Assembly (NCBI GenBank): GCA_036924285.1
Contig: JAYKYS010000008.1
Coordinates: forward strand, 17,345,001 to 17,409,000
Origin: Asterella californica
Taxonomy: Eukaryota; Streptophyta; Marchantiopsida; Marchantiales; Aytoniaceae
DNA: 64,000 nt
Direction of reading: 5' to 3'
Below are positions 33,191 to 42,217 of the stretch, in pieces; position 1 is the stretch's first letter, and each line of letters opens with the position of its first letter. The position numbers and the translations under genes are program-made. The notes below the pieces were generated by a model, which worked only from the letters and a program-made list of their open reading frames with translations, did not search any database and was not told the DNA's origin.

Positions 33191-33707
33191 GCTTCAATAA
33201 CTTGACGTGGTAGCCACTCATAGGCTACCACGTCAAGTTCCCTAAAGTGCAGACGTAAATCTTAAACTACCTAAAATGACACACAGTCTTGAAAGTGAAC
33301 TTAAACCAGCTACAAAGCGTGCATGGGCAACACGTAAGTACAACCCATGAGCTTAAACCTTATCAACATGATAAACTTAAGTTATGTACATTGAACATCA
33401 TAGACAAGTAAGAAGTCACTTGCACAAGCGCACAAATGCTTGAACAAGATAACTAGCATACTATCAGTCTACTAGGACTTAAAACGTATAACACAACGAT
33501 TAATATATGCATGAAGGACTAGGAGTAACATCAAGCTAACTTCAACCGCTACTAATTCCCAAGCGTCGGAGTAGAAGCGTAACATGTAGCCTCCAATGTT
33601 CACAGCCTCCAGAATCGACTTCTCTGATGTCTTAACTTCACTCAGAGAGACTAACTCCTAGCAGAGAGGTGAATCATTCACTATGTGAAATGATTCACAT
33701 CACGACA
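33191..33707 (-). mobile_element. LTR B, left copy (minus orientation)
   Basis: On minus it begins at 33707 with TGTCGTGATGTGAATCAT, the same start as the plus copy at 34628. It continues through shared blocks (TTAGTCTCTCTGAGTGAA, CATCAGAGAAGTCGA, GCTCATGGGTTGTA, GACGTGGTAGCC). Relative to the right copy it has extra internal sequence, some of it shared with 26000-26120. It ends near a 17-bp perfect hairpin at 33199-33239. Confidence 0.7.
33199..33239. repeat. 17-bp perfect hairpin
   Basis: AACTTGACGTGGTAGCC, a 7-base loop, then its exact reverse complement. A related but unpaired GACGTGGTAGCC occurs in the right LTR B near 34910. Confidence 0.9.
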
Positions 33708-33831
33708 ACGTCAGAGCGGTATCTCTAAGGAGAGTAGCATCTCTAACTCTCCTACGCAGCTCCTTGTCTAGTATCCCGTACAAGAACTGGACTGCATGTG
33801 CTTCCATCACCCCTTGGGTAACGCTGATCAA

Positions 33832-34602
33832 TCACCTCATGCGAGTAAACGCCTCGCGTATGCTCTCTCCAATCTTGCGCTGGAACTCCTGTAGACTCCT
33901 CAACTTGTCGGTCCGCACACCCTGATAGTTCTTCCTCAAACAGTGGAAGAACTGAACCACAGGGTTAAACCCTGGTGGTATCCCGCTCACACTACCACTT
34001 GCTCCACTACTTGTGGACGCACCGCTAGTAGTAGATACTCCGTCATCTGTGGATGTACCATTGCTACTAGCACCCGACATCGTAGGTGCTACGCCTCCCG
34101 AAATTGCACCAATAGTGATAGAAACGTAGTTGAGAGACCAATGTTGTCTCCACAACTCGATCTCAACATTGTAATCTTGCCTGAACTCATGATAATCGTC
34201 CATCGGCGGTCCCTCCAAGTGTTGGAACAAAACCTTCCACACCATGAAGAGTGTAAACAGCTATGGGTTCTGCATCTGCTGAAGATCGCACCAACTGTCA
34301 AACTCCTGGATGAAGTCATCAAGCTCAATGGTACCAACTGTACTCGAGTAACGACGAGGCCCCCTTCGTGGCTTTATAGATCTCGTCCATGTCTCACAAC
34401 AACGGTGTGGCGACACTAGACTCACCACCAGAACGCGACGGCACTCGCATGCCGGTTTACGTCGGATTTTGAACCATCCGTGACTTTCTTCTGCTTGTAA
34501 CTTCTTCGATCTTTCACCAAATTGAACGATTTTTTGTGCGTTGGAATCGTCTTCCCAGCGCGCACCTACTGCAGTCTTCAGCACCACAAATTGCCGACCC
34601 AC
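33832..34602 (-). pseudogene. Gag pseudogene between the head-to-head LTR B copies
   Basis: Two segments in one frame (34602-34261 and 34257-33832) are separated only by a TAG at 34258-34260. The Gag core is recognisable: FIQEFDSWCDLQQMQNP before the stop, VWKVLFQHLEG after it, and later FQRKIGESIREAFTRMR. A Ser/Gly/Thr-rich linker lies between. No protease or zinc knuckle follows, because LTR B begins at 33707. It belongs to a family different from the 707-aa gag. Confidence 0.65.
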
Positions 34603-34627
34603 GCCAACCCGATGTCCGCCGATACGC

Positions 34628-36524
34628 TGTCGTGATGTGAATCATTTTACATTATAAATAATTCATCTCTCTGTCAAGCGTTAGTCTCTCTGAGTGAAAT
34701 TAGGACCTCAGAGAAGTCGACACGGGAGAATGTTACATATTTTGAGTCTTAGTAGGTTGATTACCATGTAGATGGAGTTAAGCTCATGGGTTGTAATTAC
34801 ATGTCGCCCATGCATGCTTCCTAGCGAGATTAGGTTATCTTTCGGAATTACGTGTCGTTTTACATGTCTTCGCATGTAGTTTAGGGTCTATGTTGGCACT
34901 TTAGGGGCTTGACGTGGTAGCCTATAAGCAAATTCAAGTCACCACGTGGTTTGGGACGCAAAAGGACAGGGGAGTGGAGCTATGAACTCCCATTGGTCCA
35001 ATTTTGTCTTTATGTACTGCTAAACTTAGTAGTAGGGGTCTTAAGAGGAGTTCCAGCATTTGGTGAGGAAACTTCGAAATCTGAGAGCACAGGGAGATAG
35101 GGTTCGTCGTGCCAAGCACTGTCAGCAAAATTTTTGATCGATTTGGAGCAATAAAGAAGGAGTTATGGCTGATTGAAGTTCGATTTGTGTCAGAATTGCA
35201 GCACTTTTGTTGATTTTGGGGTTTTCGGTGTCAATCGCAGTAGATTTGAGAAAATCGCTTCAAACCTTCGAGGTCTCGTTCATTGGCAGCAGGGCTACGA
35301 CTGTCCCCAAATTTTCATGTCAATTGAAATTGTGAGTAATTCAGGGCGACCGCTGAAGCAGAGGGGGTCCGAAAAGCTCTCAATCTAGAGCATCAACTTC
35401 AGAGAGTGAGATCTGGAGTTCTGTGTACAATCAGGAGGCCCAACTTCACAGGAGTGTTCAGCAAGCTGTGTACTGCAAATCCTGTAAGAATCTTCGAAAG
35501 TGATCGAGCCAATTCTCTGTTCTAGGTCGAAATAGCTGTCTGGGTACCAGAAATTGCCGTAATTTCTCTGCTCAGAACATTTCTGTCCATATCTCGACAC
35601 TCTGATTTGATCTCAAGCTGAAACTTCGTGTGTATGGTCAATAGGGCCTCATTTACATGTAGGAGGAGTTCTGAAGTCTGAACCATCGTATGTTTCTGAT
35701 TTTGGACCGTTAAAGTTTGCTGTCTGACCTTATTACTGCTAATCTGATCTGATCTTCACTTCCTGAACATACTGGAGGGTCCATTCGACCTAAGTGAGTG
35801 TTTATACTGTTCTCTTTTGATCTGAAGCCTATCTCTGTAATAAGCAACCATTGCCTGAAGCCCAACGCTTCCATGAGTAGACTGAACGCAGCCTTCAAGA
35901 TCATATCATAGCCAGAAGGTTCCGCCCTTCCCAGGAAAACTCTCAACTCGACAACACTTCCGTTGACACACCTCAAATTGACCACCAAAATCTGTGACAG
36001 GAAAATCAAGTAGTGCTTCCGCACTACTTCACTCCAAATTCGACCAAGAACAGATCCAACTACTACTAATCCACACAGCGATCGATCACACAACCAAAAA
36101 GAACCACTCCGCGCACTCGCACACCCACAAATCGAAGATATCAACGATATGTCCACTCTGGAGATACCACCGGCTGAAATCCACGACCTGAAAGCTCTCA
36201 ATCAAACCTCGCAATCTGAGTTCTTCAAGTGATAAACATGATGTACTCACTCCACCATGCCAACGGGCACTAAGCAATCACTAAAGTCGAGCCAAATCCA
36301 CTCTGTGCTCGTAGAGACTCCAGATTGCACTCACAAAGACTATCCATCATAGCTAGGAGCTTGAAGGCTCAACTCGAAGAACTAAGGCCTCCAAGCCCTA
36401 CCTGTGAAGTATACCCCTAGTGGACTCTCCCACCAACTCGTCCTAACAGTACTAACGGCCTTATCGGGATTCATCACTTCGCACTCGGTCAACCTAACCG
36501 AGGTGCCAAACTGACGTGACAAGT
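34628..36524 (+). mobile_element. LTR B, right copy with following leader (plus orientation)
   Basis: Begins TGTCGTGATGTGAATCAT at 34628 and follows the order seen on minus at 33707-33200 and 27660-26571. No gene is seen. It ends close to 36524 (ACTGACGTGACA), where the frame of a Harbinger transposase starts abruptly, so it has interrupted that older transposon. The exact LTR 3' end was not fixed. Confidence 0.6.
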
Positions 36525-37045
36525 TGATAGATGGGACTCTATTGTCTTTATCGCATGGACCTCGTGTCGATGGTGAAACTTATTATGATAAAAGAAATGC
36601 AATTATTCAGTGAATGCACAGGTGGTATGTTATCATCGAAAGAGAATAATCTTTCTCTTCACAAGTATGCCCGGGAGTTGTCAAGATATCACCTGCTTGA
36701 GGAAATCTGTCTTATGAAAACACATTGACAGTGAGTCTTCTTTGTTTGAGGCAGATCAGTATTTACTTGGTGATTCTAGATATTCACCTATGCGACATCT
36801 TGTTTCATCATTTAGGATGGCTACATGAGACAAAAAAAACAAGATTTCAATACTTGTTTAGTGCATGCTAGGGTGGCTAACGAACATTGTATAAATATTT
36901 TGAAGTCTCGTTGGCATTCATTAAAGCAAGTTAGAACTCAATTGAAAGAAAAATCAGAGAACTAGTTCTTAGTTAAATGGGTAGGCTGTTGCACGATGCT
37001 CCATAACTTTTTACTCGGAAATGAAGATGAATGAACCGAGGAAGA
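36525..37045 (+). pseudogene. PIF/Harbinger DDE transposase remnant (HARBI1-like)
   Basis: Reading across frameshifts and stops, the order of DDE_4-type transposase motifs is clear: IDGTLL (first catalytic Asp), HGPRVDGETYYDKRN, then in a shifted frame NAQVVCYHRKRIIFLF and MPGSCQDI (second Asp), then DQYLLGDSRYSPMRHLV, then HARVANEHCINILKSRWHSL (Glu of the triad region) and CCTMLHNFLLGNED near the C-terminus. The N-terminal helix-turn-helix part is missing where LTR B ends. It would have been a cut-and-paste transposase but is now non-functional. Confidence 0.8.
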
Positions 37046-37269
37046 TGGAGAGAGTTAATTCTAGAATCTGAAAGAGATCCCGAAACAATGACGAGAGAAA
37101 CTTTCTCACCTCATGCCACTGGGATATATCAGAGGAATAGAATTCTTAGAATTTGTCTTGAGCATAATAGGAGGACCGGTGGATTTTTATTCAAACCTTG
37201 ATGTTTTTGTGAGTTTTTACATAAAGTTTATAGCATTGCGTACAATCGTCTCTGTCTTCTCGAGTGTTT

Positions 37270-37950
37270 ATGTTCTGAGATGGTGTGAACATCGCACTGA
37301 GATAAACAATCACTACAACGAGTCTCATATCGCACATATTAGAGTTTAGGTCAGTGCGACGGATCTCATATCGCACAAATTACTATCGTGAATTTGTGCG
37401 ACGGTGCGAAGATCGCACTGAGAGTTTCACCTGGTGGGACGCAAGGCGGATCGCACTGAGTACAGTTTTGATCTTCATAACTCACCAGTGCGATTGGTGC
37501 GCAAATCATATTGAGTATAACACCAGTGCGATTGCGCACCGTCGCACTGAGTACAACACCAGTGCGAGTGAGTGCACGATCGCACTGAGGATAACACCAG
37601 TGCGACTAATGCACAAATCGTACTGAGTATAACACCAGTGCAATTGCGCACCGTCGCACTGAGGATAACACCAGTGCGACGATGCGCGGAGCGCATTGCG
37701 TTTAGTTGTAAAGTGAAATGAGTGAAGAACTCACCCAATGCGACGGTGCGTATTTTACACTGAGTATAACACGAATGCGACGATGCATGGATCACACTAC
37801 ATTTAGTTGTAAAGTGATGTGAAGAACTCACTTGGTGCAACAATGCGTATTTCACACTGAGTATAAGTATAGAATCAGTTGCAAAGTGGACGCATCGCAC
37901 TCAGTGCCAGTGCGACGATGAGCGGATCGCACTGGTGTTTAATTGAAAAG
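37270..37950. repeat. Tandem array of hairpin-forming GTGCGAC repeats
   Basis: The core has six AGTGCGA-type units at 37487, 37525, 37561, 37599, 37637 and 37673 (spacing 38, 36, 38, 38, 36). Between units the sequence TCGCACTGAGTATAACACC precedes AGTGCGA, so TCGCACT and AGTGCGA can pair as a 7-bp stem with a 12-base loop. Flanking copies become longer and more diverged, with a unit containing TTTAGTTGTAAAGTGA and GAAGAACTCAC at 37700-37950. It sits between the two Harbinger gene remnants. Confidence 0.85.
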
Positions 37951-38123
37951 TGAAGAACTCACCAAGGAAGTTAGCTTTTTCGGTGCGAGTGTTATGTGTT
38001 AGGTGAATAGTATTGAGGTTTTCTTTAGGACATCACTTTATTGCATAATCAAAATTGTCTTTCAACATGATTTGAGTTTTAACATAAACTTAGTTCGTTG
38101 TGCACTCGTGCAAGAACGCCACA

Positions 38124-38510
38124 TCAACTCTTCGTCCTCTTGAGACAAAGTGTCCCATTTAATTTCTCCTCCAATGTCAACCCAGTCAACATTTCATCCT
38201 TAGTGAACCCTTCACCTGTGCTATCTTCGATTTCTTTCATGTTCTTGTACATATCCATGTATCTCTCGAACCGTTTCTTCAATTCAGCACCAGTCACTAC
38301 TTGGGAAGCCGTTCTTTCTTGAAAGTTGAGCGGCCATAATACCAAAAGCTGTGGCTTTGCTAAGACACTTCCCCGCACCAACTTTCATCTTCCGTCCTAC
38401 ACCATGTAATGCGGCAAAGTTCTTCTCGTCTTCAATGTATGCAATAATTTTCTCATAATCGTCTGAATTTAAACGAATTATAGTTTTCCTCGAAGTTTCT
38501 TGATTTTTGC
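38124..38510 (-). pseudogene. Myb/SANT-like DNA-binding protein remnant of a Harbinger element
   Basis: On minus from about 38500, the sequence reads SDDYEKIIAYIEDEKNFAAL and then GVGRKMKVGAGKCLSKATAF. A frameshift near 38330 leads into GAELKKRFERYMDMYKNMKE and STGEGFTKDEMLTGLTLEEK. The second part has the spacing of a Myb/SANT-like domain of the kind found in transposon-encoded proteins. PIF/Harbinger elements characteristically encode such a partner for their transposase. Its position convergent to the transposase remnant fits that pairing. Family assignment is tentative. Confidence 0.5.
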
Positions 38511-39619
38511 TAATGAAACTCTATCGATGATGACTACGTTATTGTCAATCTTCTCCAATCTATCTCCATCTGACTTAATCTCTTCAGTGATCTCAAAACT
38601 GCAAACAACAACCTTAATCTTTTCACAAACGGAGGACATTTTTTCTCACTCTCGTTTTCAAGTTCTTTCAGCAACTCCTGCACTACTTCACACAAACTGA
38701 ATGTTATTTTTCAAGAAGTGAGTGCTTTCTCTACTCGCATGCTCATCATCATCCCAACTTATACATTATCTAAGAATAAGAAGTACTAAATAATCCACGT
38801 CTATGTTTGAGACCCTCTTCAAATACCCATGGATGTAGAATGTAGTTCCATCACAAAGTTGGACGTAGTAAATTGCACACAGTACCCACAGATGAGTTAC
38901 GGTAAAGATTCTTTCGTCAGTGAAAAAAGATTCTGCTTAACTTTGACACCCCTATTGTCTCCTTGACGACACATATCTTAGTTTAGATTTTGCTTAGTTC
39001 TTTTGACTTAACTGCCTAACTCCGTAATCATGTCTCCACCATATCAGACAAAGCTTAACAAACCGTGAAACATGAAACCAATATCGCTGAGAACATTAGC
39101 TGCTTCCAACTCTATGTCTTTCTAGAATAGATGAATATACTTCCAAAACGGAAATTCGATGGCATTTTACAACTTGTCAATAACATGTAGTATTTATATT
39201 AAGCTAGCTCATAGGATTTTTGATTTTGGGATAATATCAGTAATAAGTCATTTATATTCCCAAAATGGACGAGAAGTCTACGGAGAACCGATCACCTTCG
39301 TATTTTTTTGCATCGATTGTACCTTTTGTCCTTTCCTTTTCTCTGGCAAGAACTCCGGGCTGCATGCATATTATTAACTAGATATTATACCGTCTAAGCT
39401 GGTTATGCATTCGGTATTTAAACATTGTGAGAGACATGGGAGTACATATACTCAAAATGCCTGCGAATTCAAAGCAGAAAACATAACTTAATTCTATTTT
39501 CTTTATATTTAAACCATCTAAATCTAAACCCTAAACTCGTCGTGCAAAATCCACGAGTAGATATGCATGCGCAAAATGCATAGCAAAAACATTTACAGTA
39601 CATCTAGGAGAAGGTAAAG
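38511..39619. other. Interval without a recognised gene
   Basis: Mostly AT-rich and non-coding. The part to about 38700 may still belong to the Harbinger Myb-like gene (Ser/Lys-rich minus-strand reading), but I see no further motif. Confidence 0.35.
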
Positions 39620-39950
39620 CAGAAATTGGCTTGATCATACCCCTCTTAACGTTGAGTTGTTTGATCATACCCCTGACGGGTTATTGACAGTAAAACCAGT
39701 TATTTTATTTTTTGGTTCATCATTTTAGTGCTTTCAGCCTTGACTAAATATCACTGTAAGTCAAAATATTTTACATTAAAGACACGTTAGATTATCTATA
39801 TTTTCATTCCTTTAATATGTGCAGCCTCACATGGGAGTAAAGTCACAAAGTGACTGGTTTTACAAGCAATAGCCAGTCAGGGGTGTGATCAAACCATACA
39901 TATGATCAAGCTCACGAAACCTACTGGGGGTGTGATCAAGCCAATTTCTG
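39620..39950. mobile_element. Mutator-type MITE with 10-bp target duplication
   Basis: 331 bp with terminal inverted repeats of about 25 bp (left CAGAAATTGGCTTGATCATA, right its complement with one mismatch), flanked on both sides by GAAGGTAAAG (39610-39619 and 39951-39960). Internal copies of TTGATCATACCCCT and its complement add subterminal repeats. It has no coding capacity. A 10-bp duplication is characteristic of Mutator-like transposons, so it was probably moved in trans by a MULE transposase. Confidence 0.85.
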
Positions 39951-40959
39951 GAAGGTAAAGTAAAAACATGTGAGAAGTTCTTTTACCGACGTACTGTAAT
40001 GAGTGTCAAAGAAATTATGCTCTTTTCTTAGTGAACGGCGACGGTACGCCCGGTACTTCATTAATGAGGAAAGCGAGTACAGAGCGCTGAAGCAAGCCGC
40101 CAAGGGGACAAGTAGGGCAAGTGAAGCATAGCCTAGCACCCTAGAAGTAACAACGGGGAAAGGAGTCATAGAAGGTTCCTACTCACATTCATTCTCATTT
40201 ATTTACTGTCATGTCTCAAACTGTGTTCCATTCTCTGCTGTACCAAATGCATAGCATCGCTATTCAATTGCACGCGAAGCAACTTGTTGTTTCTTTGGAA
40301 TACTTTTTCTTCATAGAAAACTGCTCCAATCTGAACGAGGTAGAACTCTTTCTTTTCAGAAAATTATGCTTTCTGGTCATAAAATCTTCATCCCAGAATG
40401 GAATATGTGAAATGAGGAATTAAACTGAAGCTGTTCACTAGCTTGACAAGTTGTGATTCACTTCAAAACAAACTAAACTTCTGGATTCCGGAGGAACGAG
40501 TCGGAATTCGGGAAAAAGAGCCCATGTGACTGCAGCCTATGCAGCTTCAATCAGTCATAGCAGGCCTGCACCAGAGCAAAGAGCGCAATGATCAGAATGG
40601 AGAGGAAGAGATGGGGACAAGGCAGGAGAGTGCGGGACGGGGAGGGAACTGTATTATTGTTTGATTTGTTTTTAGCCATCTTTCGCTTTGGGGCTTTCTG
40701 CAGCCGTCGCTGCTGCCCTTGCACAGACCCCCAGCAGGCAGAAGGATTCGACCCCACCCCAAGCCAGAGGATCTGTACAGAAGGAAGGAGTGGTACAATG
40801 ATACGCGATGTGCAAATAAAACACAGCAGACGTGGAGCTCGGAGAGAGGTGGAGCTGATGCTGTAAAATATGGGATGTCCTGGTTCCGCTTGGACCAAAG
40901 AAACAAGACTCGACTGTGCGTTGACACTGTTCGTTGTTTTGTTCCTGAGCATTTACTGC

Positions 40960-42217
40960 TAGCACGGCCAGTCTACGGAGAGAGAAACTGTGAGAAACAG
41001 AGAGAGAGAGAGAAATCGCCAGAGTCTTGTTGGAGTGGAAGATGGTGGGAATGGTAAGCTAGCTGCATAGAATGGCATGAAGTGACGGTAATGGAAGGGG
41101 GGAGAGAAAGAAAGGGTCCCGCTATACAGCAGCAGGAGACGGAGGAGCGTTGTTGGAGGTGCATTGTAGTGGTAAGGTAGTCAAGGAGACAGTCGGACGC
41201 AGCGTCGCAAGGAGGAGACGAGAGCAGATAAGAGATTCATGTCTCGCTGATCTGAGTTCTCTCCCATTTCGACAGCGTTATGGTGAGAGTCTTCCGCATA
41301 TATTTGAAGTCAGATCCAGATTTGCCTTCCCGCCTATGATTAAGCTGTCGTCAGTTCGATTCACAAGAACACGAAGGGGGATGATGAGATCGCGTGCACC
41401 TGAATTTGAGTTTCTTGAGAAGTTGTGGATGTTGAAACTGATGAAAGATGCCGAAAATGTGTCATCGTCGGACTTTATATAATATGGTGAAAACTCTCCG
41501 GAAGAGTCCTATAGAGCTAAGCGCATTTCACTTTGCATTGAGAGGAAAATCGTAAAGATCCATTGCAGTCTGAAGAGCATTGCATAAAGTTGACGCCACT
41601 AGAAGAATATGTACAGGCTGTGAATTCGAGTCGTATAGAGTACCCTCATTTGGACATCAGATCGAGTATGGTGAGCACAGATCAAGAAGTACTGGTCATT
41701 CTAGTACAATTTAGATGTTGGATTGATTCAAAAGCTGCCACTGATTGACGCACAAAAGCACTCGTAGACCTGGAATTTTGTTCGTAACGACCATATTCAG
41801 CCCATTAAGGAGTGTAGTGATTGATAGACACATTGCAAACTCCCTACCATAATCCAGGGAAATGTTCTGATTGTCGGAAGGACTTGGCCTTCCGACAATC
41901 AGAACCCTTCCCTTCCGTCTTCTCGGAGTCTAAGTCGTGTCACCTTCAGACGAGCTTAGCTTCAGGTTGTGTCGTAGTTTCTGTAGATCAGTTGCTGCAG
42001 CATGAACATCTATTCGTTCTTTCTCTGCCTCTCTCTGTCCTTCTAACAGTTCCGTCTGATTTCGAGTTCGTTCCTCCCATATGTTTAAGAACAGCTGAAA
42101 TCTCAGAACTTTTTCGAACTCTATGTCCCTCTGGATTATACTGAGAAAACCTGTTGCAATTCATTTATCGCCGAACCAGGTAGACTACGTCAGTGCATTC
42201 TACACAAATGTATAGGA
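40960..42217 (+). promoter_or_regulatory. Probable promoter/5' leader region of the epimerase gene
   Basis: A GAGA run (about 40978-41012) and a GC-richer stretch (40560-41250) precede the gene, as in many plant 5' leaders. No ORF here shows a family. A perfect hairpin occupies 41864-41905. In the reading frame of the start codon the nearest upstream stop is TAA near 42089, and ATG 42218 is the first in-frame start after it. Transcription start and any leader introns cannot be placed. Confidence 0.35.
41864..41905. repeat. 18-bp perfect hairpin in the leader region
   Basis: GTTCTGATTGTCGGAAGG (41864-41881), loop ACTTGG, then the exact reverse complement (41888-41905). No mismatch and a 6-base loop. 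If transcribed it would form a very stable stem about 310 bases upstream of the start codon. Confidence 0.95.

Noticed and set aside
37270..37950. Coding potential of the GTGCGAC array (open frames on both strands)
   Set aside because: Openness follows from repeat composition; unit lengths of 36 and 38 do not keep one frame.
40010..40180. Possible LINE 3' end on minus (GC-rich with TTAATGAAGTACC)
   Set aside because: No poly(A) tail, reverse transcriptase or target duplication could be seen; too little to call.
40588..41482. Several 90-112-codon frames upstream of the epimerase
   Set aside because: No hydrophobic anchor or conserved motif, and none splices in phase to the exon at 42351; probably leader sequence.
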